Source: Sorex araneus
Lineage: Eukaryota; Chordata; Mammalia; Eulipotyphla; Soricidae
Direction of reading: 5' to 3'
DNA length: 64,000 bases
Assembly: GCF_027595985.1 (NCBI RefSeq)
Contig: NC_073311.1
Span: 52,491,292 to 52,555,291 of the forward strand
This document shows, in pieces, positions 44,934-56,475 of this stretch. Numbering within the stretch: the stretch's first letter is position 1; each line of letters begins with the position of its first letter. The notes under the pieces are model-generated. The model searched no databases, was not told where the DNA came from, and saw only the letters and a program-made list of their open reading frames with translations. The translations under genes and the position numbers were made by a program.

Positions 44934-46265
44934 TTTTATGGGTTTTAATACTTTAATAAAAATATTATGGTATTACAACATGAGTTTCATATATTCATCA
45001 TTATAAATCAGGATCATTCCATACTAACAAAAAATAATAAGCAGTTTTTTCACTCATGGAATATAAATTCTAATAGCAACAATATGTTCCCTATTTTCAT
45101 TCAAACTGAAATAATGTGGTTTACAGGAGTGTCCACATTATTGTTTTATACTTGTATTGCTATTTCACCACCTCCACCACCAATATCAACAACCCTCACT
45201 GCTGTCATACTGTTCCTTCTCAGTCATATAAACTTTTACAATAGGAAAAAATTGAATCTTATTTTACTCAAGGTAAAAAGGGAAATTACACAATAAGATG
45301 AAGGCTACAGTTGGAACTTACTTTATTCAAGGTAAAAGGGGGAATTACGTAATAAGGTGAAGGCCACAACTGGTACTTCGGAGGCCTAGCAGCAGTTTAG
45401 TGGAAAAAACAAATTTGCTATCAGGTGTAACTTCAAGAAAATGTGTTGCTAGTGAAAACCTGGAGGAAATGACTTTCCCAGTCCTAGGAACACACAACAG
45501 TACTGAAAACAGGTCATGATCACTTTTCTGTCTGCTTATTCTACTATAGATATTCAACTTTTACTTTAAAAGATTTTTATTTGGTGTATAATCTAATGTT
45601 ATTCAATAGTTTGTTGTGCATATACACAAAATTTTTGTAAATATTGTAGTCCTGAATTTCAATGTGCATAAGACTTTTAACAGCAGATATATATGTGCCC
45701 TATTAATTATTAAGTATAATCCACAATGAAAGATACCCACCTTAAGTATATAAACCTCATTGCTGATGTAGAATTGATCTTCCCTATCATCCAAAATACC
45801 CAAAATATTAACCAAATGAAAGCTAAACATATTATTTCATATTGTGACAGAACTTAAAACAGAAAACAATGCTAGTGTCCTGAATAAGATTTTGCTTAAA
45901 TGTGCTTGTGTAGAAATGTATTACTCAGTTGGAAGAGTTAAAGACTGTGTATGTAAAATAATCAAGAATTCCCTCATAATTATAAGAAGATTCACACTAA
46001 ATTTTGTACATTATATTACTGACCTGAAAATGTTGGTCAATATATGTTAATCTTATTATTTTCTTATATTTATCAAAAACAAAGGCATCATTTATAACAT
46101 TCTTGGGTAAAACACTTCCATAACTTAACCTTTGAAAACGATTCCATTGAAAATATACAGTTGAATTTAATATAGTTTTAAAAAACAGTAAGAGTATAAA
46201 ATTTTAGTATTACAGGTCTGTTTACACGAAGACAGATGCCCCTCTCCCACTTAATTACTTTCTCT

Positions 46266-47168
46266 TCACTGCATCCTCCACTGCCACAAAAATGACATAA
46301 AGGCTTGTTTGAGCTTCTTATTTCCCCAAATCAAAATCAATGAATGGCTGAAAGGATACAGTGCTAAAATAACTGCACAAGCAAGGTGGACTGTATTATT
46401 CAGTTGCCTGTTTATACCCCAAATTGAGGCAATTGTGGCCCCGAAGTAACAAGCATAAAGCAAGAGAAAGGAGATGACCATTTGCATGGCTCTGATGTGG
46501 ACCGTGGTGCTGGGATCTCGGGATCCTTCTCCATTCCTTTTCATCCTTTTGAGATGTTTGTCCAGGGAAAAGAGTAACAGCACGAAAGATGTCAGAGACA
46601 TAGTAAAAGGGATGAGCTGTGTGGCTGTGAAAGCGATCATAACAGGAAGGCATATTATCTCCTTCCATTCGATGTCCCGAGTTGTGTTTCTTCTAGATAT
46701 AAGTGTCCACACACGGTCAGCTCTGCTGGCTGCTGCAATAGTAAGAGCTAAAATTGCCAAAGATCCCAATGCCATTATGAGAAGGACTTTTTTAATGCTT
46801 CTTTTTAAATAATGAAATAAAGGGCTAGAGAAACTGGCGATCTTGAGCAAAAAGAATATGCTGAGGCTTGTAGCAAGCCAGGTGCTAGAATGGTTGCTTA
46901 CTGTCCATGTAATATCAAAAATAATATATGCTTCTGAAGTATATGAGTCTTCAAAAAACATAGCTGTAATCCAGTTTGACGCTATTACCCAGAGCAAAAC
47001 CAATCTGGAGATGGCCAAAGCCATGAGTATTTGATCCAGGAAGGAGATCCTCTGTCTCTCGATCCAGTCCTTGCAGTTCACCAGCACTATAGAGCAATTG
47101 ACAAAGTTTCCCAGAACAAATTCTGCCACTAATAGGATGGAAAGAATGATTGTCAGTAAAGTTATCAT
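46266..47168 (-). CDS. TAS2R: Bitter taste receptor, TAS2R14/46-like, duplicate B
   Basis: Intact 300-residue receptor in duplication copy 2, about 89% identical to duplicate A. It keeps LAISR, SLSIFFLLKIASF, HIRAMQM, HSLILIWGNKKLKQAF and the loop sequon NTT at 161-163. Changes against A include K37E, P75S, V80A, I96T, C152R, P156L, W164R, R168W, L245T, Q262L, E265A and S273F. In the stretches I compared by eye, most coding differences alter the protein, while flanking DNA differs only about 2-3%. It is probably a functional receptor under pressure to diverge. Ligand unknown. Confidence 0.96.
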   Translation of the reverse strand: MITLLTIILSILLVAEFVLGNFVNCSIVLVNCKDWIERQRISFLDQILMALAISRLVLLWVIASNWITAMFFEDSYTSEAYIIFDITWTVSNHSSTWLATSLSIFFLLKIASFSSPLFHYLKRSIKKVLLIMALGSLAILALTIAAASRADRVWTLISRRNTTRDIEWKEIICLPVMIAFTATQLIPFTMSLTSFVLLLFSLDKHLKRMKRNGEGSRDPSTTVHIRAMQMVISFLLLYACYFGATIASIWGINRQLNNTVHLACAVILALYPFSHSLILIWGNKKLKQAFMSFLWQWRMQ

Positions 47169-47515
47169 ATCTAGTGGGAAAAACCAACTTTAATATTACC
47201 AAAACTCCCAGTTGATTTTACTTTACTAGTACATAACAAATAACACTTCTATATATTGTTCTTATTCTATATGCACCTAAGTTCTGAATATGCATAAAAT
47301 CATCTTTTTTAAAAATTCTATAACCAGTATCAAGAAAAGAATAAAACAGCAAGGTATGCTAATGAAGCTCAACGTTGCGTTGTCTGGCAATAGAAAAACA
47401 CTGTTATTCTCCCAACATCTCAAATTAACTCTATTTATACACTTGGTATCCTTGCTGTGTGCTGTGATATTTTATAACTGCTAAGGATGTAAATGCTAAA
47501 TTTTCATTTGCTAGC

Positions 47516-47523
47516 ATGCAAAT
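47516..47523 (-). promoter_or_regulatory. Octamer motif upstream of TAS2R duplicate B
   Basis: Exact ATGCAAAT (minus ATTTGCAT) about 348 bp upstream of the start, in CATTTGCTAGCATGCAAAT. Confidence 0.45.
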
Positions 47524-47892
47524 GAAAACAAATTTTCCTTCTTGGTTTTACATTTTTCCTATGTAGCCTCTCCATCATTTGTGTTCATCTATGTTATTTA
47601 GTATAATTTAAATGCCAGGTATATCGGTTGTAAAGTTATTGGCTTGTTAGATGCAGGTTGTTCATCATCACTATGAATTTTTGCTTTTGATATCAGATTT
47701 AGCAGAAAGAATCCCAAAATTTCCTGTCAAATCATCAAGGTTTTCTTGGGAATCCATAGACCCTATAGACTGTGTACTGATAACTAACTTTGTTAAAGTT
47801 TTCTTTAGGTACCAACTTACAGTGATAATGGTCCTGGCATATAATGTTGCTACACCAAATTCATCATGGAGTGTTAGTGCTTCTTTTAACTC

Positions 47893-48045
47893 TTTTTTTT
47901 CTTTTAAGATCACACCCAGTGATGCTCAGGGGTTACTCCTGGCTCTGCACTCAAGAGTTACTCCTACTGGTGCTTGGGGGACCATATGGGATACCAGGGA
48001 TTGAACACGGCCGCATGCAAAGCAAACACTATTGCTCTGGCCTCG
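47893..48045 (-). repeat. SINE-A, shared by both duplication copies
   Basis: Counterpart of 38354-38523, with a deletion of about 17 bp near the head. Confidence 0.9.
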
Positions 48046-48184
48046 CTTAACTGTTTTTAAGTCCACTTTTGTCCTACCAATTCACTCTGCCACCCTCATG
48101 CTCCCCCCCAGGCGCGCACACACACACGTATTCATAAAAGTGCAAGAGGATAGAAAGAAAGAAATATTGTTTGAAGATAGACCA

Positions 48185-48912
48185 CAGTGACACACAAAGA
48201 ATCTCGAAATGTAGCAACTCGCTACAGAGATGCCTCCAAACTTTGCACTAGATTGCTTTCACTGGACTCCTCCAGACGGGAGCAGGTACTGTCCCTCCAC
48301 CTGCCCCTTAGAAATCCCGGCGGCCGCCCCCTTCCAGAACCCAATAAAAAAAAACCCAGGTACATGGGAGCAGTAACGGCAAAAGCCAGGCCTCACAGGA
48401 TGAGGGATGAGCCGACCCTTCTCATCCCTCCGCCCCAGTGGGACCTTGAGATGATGCCCGCGAACTGCTTCCAGCTACTACTTAAGCTTCTTAATGGCCG
48501 TGATTCAGAGACACACAAAGGAATCTTGGAACCGAGCAGCTCATTACAGAGCTCACTCCAGGCCCTAATTATCTAAAGTGCCTGGCCTCACAACATCTTA
48601 TGCTATTCATAACAAGCAATATAAAATAAATTGTCTAGCATTGCCTTTTCAGAAGGTTTGAGTGGTGGCAGAAAAATTCCAAATAATGATGGTGGGACTG
48701 GTGTCAAAATATTGAATGCAATCCATGTAGAGAGAGAGTATTATGGAAATTGTCTGCCACACAGGCAGAAGAAGGGTTCAGATGGGGGTGATACTGGGGA
48801 TTCTGGCGGCAGAAAATGTGTGCTTGATTGGATGGGTGCTTGATCATTGTATAACTGAAACTAAAACATGAAAGCTTTGTAACTGTATCTCACCGTGATT
48901 TAAAAAAAAAAA
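48185..48912 (+). repeat. GC-rich head plus L1-like 3' end
   Basis: 48185-48600 resembles the GC-rich heads (CCCAGGTACATGGGAGCAG). 48640-48912 is an L1-type 3' end with TAACTGTATCTCACCGTGATT and an A tail. No gene. Confidence 0.5.
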
Positions 48913-49205
48913 TGGTATACCACAGTCTTCTCCAGAATGTGAAAAATAAAGAATGTCTTTTGGGGGAAGGTTTTATGCCATTTCTCCAAATATCTTGTTC
49001 TGGAGTTCTCTGCATACATAAAAGTTAATCTTACCTTTTCCCGACTATTCCAGGAAGCACATGAGTATCCTAGCAGAGAGGGTCAGAATGAAACAAGACA
49101 TATATTATCACTCATAGACTATGAATATTCTATCAAAGATTCACATGATTAAAACAAATCATCAATATGTAAATGATTTTTTCTAGTGTTTGAAAACGTG
49201 GTACA

Positions 49206-50617
49206 CACAAACCATAAGGTACATTGAAGACAAGGTCGGCGAAACCCTCCACGATATTGAAGATAAAGGTATCTTCAAAGGTGACACGGAACTAAGCAAT
49301 CTAATAAAAACAGAGATCAACAAATGGGACTACATTAAACTAAAAAGCTTCTGCACCGCAAGAGATACAGTGACCAGAATCCAAAGACTATCCACAGAAT
49401 GGGAAAGGATATTTACACAATACCCATCAGATAAGGGGTTGATATCAATGGTATATAAATCACTGGTTGAACTCTACAAGAAGAAAACATCCAACCCCAT
49501 CAAAAAATGGGGCGAAGAAATGAACAGAAACTTTACCAAGGAAGAAATACGAATGGCCAAAAGGCACATGAAAAAGTGCTCTGCATCACTAATCATCAGA
49601 GAGATGCAGATCAAAACAACTTTGAGATACCACCTCACACCACAGAGACTAGCACACATCCAAAAGAACAAAAGCAACCGCTGTTGGAGAGGATGTGGGG
49701 AGAAAGGGACCCTTCTTCACTGCTGGTGGGAATGCCGACTGGTTCAGCCCTTCTGGAAAACAATTTGGACGACTCTCAAAAAATTAGATATTGAATTCCC
49801 ATTTGACCCAGCAATACCACTGCTGGGAATATATCCCAGAGAGGCAAAAAAGTACAATCGAAACAACATCTGCACATGTATGTTCATCGCAGCACTGTTT
49901 ACAATAGCCAGAATCTGGAAAAAACCCGAATGCCCCAGAACGGATGACTGGTTGAGGAAACTTTGGTACATCTATACAATGGAATACTATGCAGCTGTTA
50001 GAAAAAAGGAGGTCAAGAATTTTGTAGTCAAGTGGATGGGCATGAAAAGTTTCATGCTGAGTGAAATGAGTCAGAAAGAGAGAGACAGACATAGAAAGAT
50101 GGCACTCATCTATGGTATATAGAATAACAGAGTGGGAGACTAACACCCAAGAACTGTAGAAATAAGTACCAGGAGGTTGACTCCATGGCTTCGAGGCTGG
50201 CCTCACGTTCCGGGGAAAGGGCAACTCAGAGAAGCGATCACCAACTACATTGTAGTCGAAGGCCATGTGGGGGAAGGGAGTTGCGGGCTGAATGAGGGCT
50301 AGAGACTGAGCACAGCGGCCACTCAACACCTTTATTGCAAACCACAACAGCTAATTAGAGAGAGAAAACAGAAGGGAATGCCTTGCCACAGTGGCAGGGT
50401 GGGGTGGGGGGGAGATGGAATTGGGGAGGGTGGGAGGGACGCTGGGTTTACGGGTGGTGGAGAATGGGCACTGGTGAAGGGATGGGTTCCCGAACTTTGC
50501 ATGAGGGAAGTATAAGCACAAAAGTGTATAAATCTGTAACTGTACCCTCACGGTGATTCTCTAATTAAAAATAAATAAATTTAAAAAAAAAAAAAAAGCT
50601 GAAAAAAAAAAAAAAAA
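49206..50617 (+). mobile_element. 5'-truncated L1 with open ORF2 C-terminus
   Basis: 14-bp duplication GAAAACGTGGTACA (49192-49205 and 50618-50631). From about 49206 to the stop ending at 50122 one frame is open for about 305 codons, encoding the L1 ORF2 C-terminal region with its cysteine-rich stretch ([18 protein letters not shown]) and the LWYIYTMEYYAAVRKKE block. A 3' UTR with a strong G-rich tract (about 50398-50450) and an A-rich tail follow. The first methionine of the open frame comes from host flank. No RT or endonuclease domain is present. A recent but dead insertion. Confidence 0.96.
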
Positions 50618-50694
50618 GAAAACGTGGTACAGTTTATAATACTAAGAATCAATGTAGACACATAAATTGAGTTGTTAAATTAGAGTATACATCC

Positions 50695-50863
50695 TTTTTT
50701 TTCCTTTTTGGGCCACACCGGCTATGCTCAGGAATTACTCCTGGCTCTGCACTCAGGAATTACTCCTGGTGGTGCTTGGGGGATCATATAGGATGCTGGG
50801 GATTGAACCTGAGTTGCAGTGTGCAAGGCAAACGCCCTATCCTCTATTCTATTGCTCCAGCCC
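50695..50863 (-). repeat. SINE-A
   Basis: CTTTTTGGGCCACACCGGC to CTATTGCTCCAGCCCC. Confidence 0.92.
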
Positions 50864-50878
50864 CTACATTTTCTTGTT

Positions 50879-51030
50879 TAATGTAGACAATGATTTATAA
50901 ATTTATTTACAGTACAGTTTCAGGCACACACTGTCCCCCTTCCAGTCCCATCCTTATGACCCCGTTCCTCCAGCAATGAACCCCAGGCACCCTTCTACCA
51001 CTCAACTCCTTGACAGACATTTTTAAAATC
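50879..51030 (-). mobile_element. L1 3'-UTR-like fragment
   Basis: TTACAGTACAGTTTCAGGCAC and a pyrimidine-rich block with CCTCCAGCAATGAACCCC. Confidence 0.45.
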
Positions 51031-51080
51031 TAATTTTTGCAGTTTGTATCCCATGCTTTCAGTTCTGTTGGGTCTATTAG

Positions 51081-51082
<2 letters not shown>

Positions 51083-51124
<42 letters not shown>
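51083..51124. repeat. (CA)n microsatellite
   Basis: About 20 uninterrupted CA units. Confidence 0.95.
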
Positions 51125-51127
<3 letters not shown>

Positions 51128-51539
51128 ATAAGCCCAAGATTCCTGTCCCCTTCCTTATGTTACTTCCAGGCCTCCTTTTCTTGATTCTCTCCTTCATTTC
51201 TCTCCTTCCTTGGAATTTTTGGTTTCTGTAATCTGGAGCTAATATTTTGCCCCTCTTTGATAACCTTTCCTTCCCCAGACATGTTATTCTACATACCACA
51301 AGTTAGTGGACATGTGGTACTTTCCTTGTTCATCTGATATAAGTTTTCTTAGAACAAACATTGCTATATTACCATATTAACCTACTTTCTACATCATAGT
51401 TTTCTACACATATTCTGATAATTGCTATATAAATATTATAGATACTATTTTAATACACACAGAAAGGTCACCAAGTAATATACCTTAAGTTTTAACATGG
51501 GTAAATGAACACTTTGTTTTGTTTTGTTGGAGGGAGAGG

Positions 51540-51695
51540 GATCGGGCTACACCCAGCAGTACTCAGGGCTTACTCCTGGCTTTGCATTCAGTGATCACTC
51601 CTGGCCAGCTTAGGGGACCATAGGCGGTGCTAGGGATAGGACCTGGGTCATGTTCAAGGCAAGCACTCTCACACTCTGCTGTCTCCCAGACCCCA
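51540..51695 (-). repeat. Old SINE-A
   Basis: CGGGCTACACCCAGCAG to CTGTCTCCCAGACCCC. The flanks 51125-51539 and 51696-52140 show nothing else I can name. Confidence 0.75.
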
Positions 51696-52153
51696 GTAAA
51701 TGAATGTTTCTTAATGGTGATGATAGGAAATAGTTGAAGCTTATCTGATGTATCTAAGGGATGTTTGGGTAGCAAGATGAAGAAGACAGGCAGCTGAAAT
51801 GCCCAAGAAATTTTTAAGGGTCGACAAAACAATTTGAAATCAGAATACACTGCAGAAAGTATTCTCCATTATTGCAAATTGGTAAGAAGTGACTTTCCTT
51901 ATGGACAAAGGGCAGCATTAAAACAGGTCAGGAGGAAGAAATAGCAATCTGAAGCAAATAACCTCAGCATGTAAGAATTGATTATTACCATCCCAACAAT
52001 GGTAAATTGGAGATTTAAACTACAAAAGCCAGACACGTCTTGCTACTTGTGTGTGGTTAACAACAATGCTCTTTTATTGCTGTGTGTGGTTAACTGTAAT
52101 GGAAAATAGTCATGATTTCCTGAGATGGATTGCTGAATCTAAAGTATTTTTAA

Positions 52154-52827
52154 ACCCGAGTGCCCTAGAACAGATGACTGGTTGAAGAAACTCTGGTACA
52201 TATATACAATGGAATACTATGCAGCTGTTAGAAAAAATGAGGTCATGACGTTTGCATATAAGTGGATCTACATGGAAAGTATCATGCTAAGTGAAATGAG
52301 TCAGAAAGAGAGAGACAGACATAGAAAGATTGCACTCATCTGTGGAATATAGAATAATAGACTATAAGACGAACACCCAAGAATAGTAGAAATAAGTACC
52401 AGGATGTTGTCACCATGGCTTGGAGGCTGTTCTCTCATTCTGGGCAACTCAGAGAAGGGAACAGCAAGTAAAATGTGGTTGTTGGTCATGTGGGGGAAAG
52501 ATGATGCGGGCCAAATATAGACTAGAGACTGAACGCAATGGCCACTCAACACCTTTATTGCAAACCACAACACCTAATCAGAGAGAGAGAACAAAAGGGA
52601 ATACCCTGCCATAGTGGCAGTGTGGGGTGGGGGGAGACGGGACTGGGAAGGGGGGGTGGGATGTTGGGTTTACTGGTGGTGGAGAATGGGCACTGGTGAA
52701 GGGATGGGTTATCAAACTTTGTAAGGGAGAAACATGAGCACAAAAATGTATAAATCTGTAACTGTACCCTCACGTTGACTCACTAATTAAAAATAAACTA
52801 TAAAAAAAATTAAAAAATAAAAAAAAT
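52154..52827 (+). mobile_element. 5'-truncated L1 3' end
   Basis: 13-bp duplication AAAGTATTTTTAA (52141-52153 and 52828-52840). ORF2 end, G-rich 3' UTR near 52620-52660, A-rich tail. Same subfamily as 22690-23409. Confidence 0.94.
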
Positions 52828-52975
52828 AAAGTATTTTTAAGCTCAGGTTAACACTTCTTTATTTGCAAAAGAATAAAGAAAATGCATGTGAAATGTGCAT
52901 GCCTCAATAAATTTGAGGAATTCTGACTTGTGTTATAAAAATCTATTGCTTAATATTGAAAATAATCTAGACTCT

Positions 52976-53226
52976 CTAAGATAGTTTTAGCTGGGAGACA
53001 CAAGCTACCCCATTTACTTTGGGTTTTTTCAGTGTCACAAAAAATGACAGAAGGGCCTGTTTCGGCTTCTTGGATGTCCAAATCAGGATAAACAAGTAGC
53101 TTGAGATACATAGGATTCCCATGGGCAGATCATGAGAACAAAATTCTTGATAACCCATAAGAACAAAGCCTGAGATCTTTATAAGTATAAAGAAACAGGC
53201 GACTAGCAAGAAAAAGGAAGTCTTAG
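52976..53226 (-). pseudogene. TAS2R 3' fragment (TM6-TM7)
   Basis: About 80 codons resembling the last quarter of a TAS2R: a TM6-like TSFFLLVACFF, then a TM7 end SSYLFILIWTSKKPKQALLSFF matching the family SHSFILIWGNKKLKQAFLSFL pattern. The N and S of the usual motif are changed. The 5' side is cut by the SINE at 53227, and no upstream receptor sequence is found beyond it. The tail NGVACVSQLKLS is unlike the other copies, so this is a different or older subfamily member. Confidence 0.8.
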
Positions 53227-53385
53227 GGCCAGAGCAACAGCACAGTGGGCAGAGGGCTTGCCTTGCAAACCCAAGTTCCACCCCTGGCACCCCACGTGGT
53301 CCCCTGAGACCGTCAAGAGTAATCCCTGAGTGCAGAGTGCAGAGCCAGGAGTAAGTCCTGAGCATTTGCCTAGTGTGAAGGAAGA
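53227..53385 (+). repeat. SINE-A truncating TAS2R fragment
   Basis: GGGCCAGAGCAACAGCACAG through GGAGTAAGTCCTGAGC. It contains a short duplication (GAGTGCAGAGTGCAGAG). Confidence 0.85.
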
Positions 53386-53505
53386 AAAGTGAAGAGGGAG
53401 GGGGAGGGGAAGAGAGAAAAGGAATGGGGGAGGAGAGAGGGAAATTAAGAGGAGGGGAGGGGAGCTGAAGTGAGGGGAGGAGGGGGGAGAAGACAGAAGA
53501 GCATG
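53386..53505 (+). repeat. Purine-rich tract
   Basis: About 120 bp almost wholly A/G (GGGAGGGGGAGGGGAAG type), likely an expanded repeat tail. Confidence 0.85.
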
Positions 53506-53650
53506 CTAAGAGGGCACACTTGGGGAGTGATTGGGAACATGGGGACAATTGTGGAAAGAAGGTCACTCTAGTGATAGGATTGGTGTTGGAGCATTGAATG
53601 CCCAAAGTAACTGTATTATGAACAGTTGTTTCACAGTGTTGAAATAAAAG
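53506..53650 (+). repeat. Unclassified LINE-like 3' end
   Basis: GGGGACAATTGTGGAAAGAAGGTC to GTTGAAATAAAAG; related to 34120 and 41641. 53651-54329 beyond it is AT-rich with no gene. Confidence 0.55.
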
Positions 53651-54340
53651 ATTATTATGCAATATCTTCTTAGAAATCCCATCAAGGCCAGCACTCCCTA
53701 AGACTTGCTTTTGATAAGTGAAACTTAACTGTGACTTTATCTTTTATAAGCTCAAAAACATATAAATAAACACATACATAAATCTCATAGACAGAATCAG
53801 TGTCCTGTAATGAATATTGTATTGTTGTCAGGGAGATCATCTAAATTATGATCTCTCTTTTCTCCTATGAAAACTTTTTAACTCGTTATAAAAAAAAACT
53901 ATAGAATATGGAATATATGTGCGAATATAGATATAACAGATGACAATATATGATCTGTATAATAATAATACAGCATACATAATATATCACATTCAGTTCT
54001 ATAACAGTCTCTTTTTAGAGGTTACTGAATTCTGGTGTACTTTAACATTTAGAAATTTTGTCAATATTTCTTGAACACTTAAAAAAATTGTATTTGCCAT
54101 TACAGATTCTAGACCTCACCCAGAATCACTTAGGTTAATTTTCTATAGTTAAAGTTGTCCCTAATCATTTTTACAGTGAATCTTTAGGTGAATAGATAGC
54201 AAAATCAATCACGAGCTTGGATTTTATCTGGTTTATGTTGTTCATTTCTGAGGTGACCTACATCCTGTGAATTATTCAGTCTGTCATGGCAATTTTCTGA
54301 CCACCTCAGGTGGTCCATACATGTGCCCTATTGAGGTATT

Positions 54341-54932
54341 GAGAGTCTCTTGCCCACACGCCTGGCTGTCTTTCCCAGGGCCCCTCAGGGGATGGGCTCC
54401 AGCTTCCCTCCTCACCCTCAGCAGAGCTCCCGGCAGCCAAAGACCACTGTAACCTAGCTACAGCCATGCTCGAGGCCCCTCTCCACAAGTTCAGAGAGGC
54501 CTCATGCATGAAGGTACGAGCAGAGGAACCCAGGTGTGTGTAATCCCATCACAACATCCAGAGAGAGACTTAAAAGCAAGCTCTCAGAAGCTGTCAGAAG
54601 AAACTCTGACAGAAACTCTCTGACAGAAAGTTCTCAGAAACTCTCAGAAGATTTTTTGTGGCCTACTTCTCCCTCTGGGAGTAACTGGCAATCTTCTGAG
54701 AGTTTCCTGCCCACGTGAGACAGCCTTGCAAGCTTCCCAGGATGCATTCATATGCTAAATCCAGTAACAAGCTGGATCTCATTCCCCTGACCCTGAAGCG
54801 CCCCCAGTGCGACATCAACATCGTTGGGAGGGCCGAGCGGAGAGACACTTCTAAGATCTCAGGGAAAGGACGAATGGAGAGGTTACTGAGCCCGCTCGAG
54901 AAATTGGTGATTAATGGGATTTTGTGATCGTG
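54341..54932 (+). mobile_element. Composite retroposon, GC-rich head plus SINE-B tail
   Basis: 592 bp, bounded by an 11-bp duplication ATTGAGGTATT (54330-54340 and 54933-54943). The head (to about 54660) matches 25122-25505. The middle has TGGCAAT...CCTTGCAAGC and CTCATTCCCCTGACCCTGAA. The end, GAGCCCGCTCGAGAAATTGG, is SINE-B type. No poly(A) tail. An inverted copy lies 1.6 kb away. Confidence 0.85.
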
Positions 54933-54943
54933 ATTGAGGTATT

Positions 54944-56475
54944 ATTATAAAGCATGCTTCAGATCTGTGTATTTTCTTTAAAATATTTTCTTCTTTTTCT
55001 ATCCTACCCTTCAGTTCAGGGATATATAGCTCTGGCTTAAATATGAATTGGCTCTGAGACTCCTCAAGCAAGAATTTGCATAGCATCTTTGTGTAGCAAT
55101 AAATGGTTATAGGCAAAACGACAAATAGTACCCTGTGATGTATGACACAGTGATGAAAGACACAGTCTGGAACCCAAACCAGCCCAAAAACATGAAGGCA
55201 TGAACTGCAGTGTTTGTTGATGGTTTCTCAATGACCAGGACCCCCTGGTCATCCCCCTGGTTCATTCGGGACCTTGAGCCATCCCTCCAGCTGATGGATG
55301 AAGGAATGGGTCCACAGACCAGTAACCAGCGATAACTCTATTCAAATCAATCAGGATTATTATAGAAAAAGCATAAAGGGTTGAAGGAAAGCAATTACAC
55401 ATAAGTGTGGTTGACATTAACATAAATATGAACAGCCCTAAAGTGCTTCCTTCAGGGAATATTCTTAGGAGATTAATTTAAGGGCAGCATTCCATCGAGG
55501 GGCTCCAGCGCTCAAGATTCCTTCTAGGAGATCTGCCCAAGGATAGCATTTCATCTAGGGCCATATTGCTTTCTCCTTTCCTGTACTGGTAATCCACATA
55601 AACAATCATATTAAATTCACTTCTTATTCCAATGGAAGGTCCCAGAGTGGTTTGTCAGGAAGTGGGGAAGAGAGAGGCAGCAGCGTTCAGAAGGGAGTCT
55701 AGGGCTGTCCCTCTATCAACTCTGTCACCCAGTGGAGCACCTGGGAAATTTAGGACTGATGAAAGTCTGCAGTGAGCCCCTGCCAGGCATAGATGCTCAC
55801 GCCCTGCCAACCGCACAAGGTAGCCGTCAGTTGCGCCAGAAGCCCACTTGCTCTGCACGGACAGGAGATGACCCCTGTCACCCGATTTCCTGGGTTGTTG
55901 TGGACTCAGGCTGGAGGGAGGAACTGCTCTTTGCAGGAAAGGAAAGTCAGTCTCAATCTTACCCAGGCCCTTGGGTTTTGTCACCTGTCCCTCACAGAGA
56001 AGAACTTCAGGAAGACACAAAGAGAAAAGTATAATCTGTTTATTGGAGAAATTAGGGAGAGAAGAAGAAGGGTAGCTAAAGCTACAAGGATCTGGGCTTC
56101 TCCAGAGCTTAGAGAGCCCCAAATAGTGTTGGGGGGAAGGTTAAGTATGGATGTTTCCAATAACCCCCTTTGTCCCAAATTCTTTATACAAGGAGGAGTT
56201 GATGTGGCTTTTCCCTGGGGAAGAGCACTGCCCTTCTGGTAATTCATTCTTGAGTTCCTGTTGTAACCTGTGTTCCAAGCCTTCCGGGAGTCTCTCTTCT
56301 CAGGGATGCGGTACTTGGCCTGGAATTCTGCGTCTCAATGGTTTCCCAAGCTCCCGAGATGGCTTCTTTGTCTCAAAGTCTGCTGTGCATTCAGGAGGGC
56401 TGGTTTCAGACACTGTTTTCCCCATATACATTACCAGGGGCCCCCTATCATTCTACGTACAATGCGTACAACGTT
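54944..56475. other. Unassigned, possible old LTR element
   Basis: Less AT-rich than the host flank. About 55640-56470 contains, on the minus strand, AATAAA (56039-56044) and GC-balanced sequence suggesting a decayed LTR, but I cannot fix its ends. Frames of up to 155 codons occur on both strands with no family match or splice evidence. Confidence 0.3.

Larger units (their letters stand above)
42998..48130. repeat. Segmental duplication, copy 2
   Basis: Colinear with 33418-38640. It contains the second TAS2R duplicate and two SINEs that copy 1 lacks (44266 and 44783). 43000-44265 and 44934-46265 hold only AT-rich TAS2R flank with no gene. Confidence 0.92.

Noticed and set aside
49190-50122. 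310-codon frame as a host gene
   Set aside because: It is L1 ORF2 sequence; the first methionine lies in the target duplication and the element has 14-bp duplications and an A tail.
52976-53662. 228-codon minus-strand frame as a whole gene
   Set aside because: Only the last 80 codons are receptor-like. The rest translates a reversed SINE-A and a purine tract, so it is a chance fusion.
55655-56247. Several frames of 88-155 codons on both strands
   Set aside because: They overlap each other on opposite strands in a GC-balanced block, show no family motif and no splice context.
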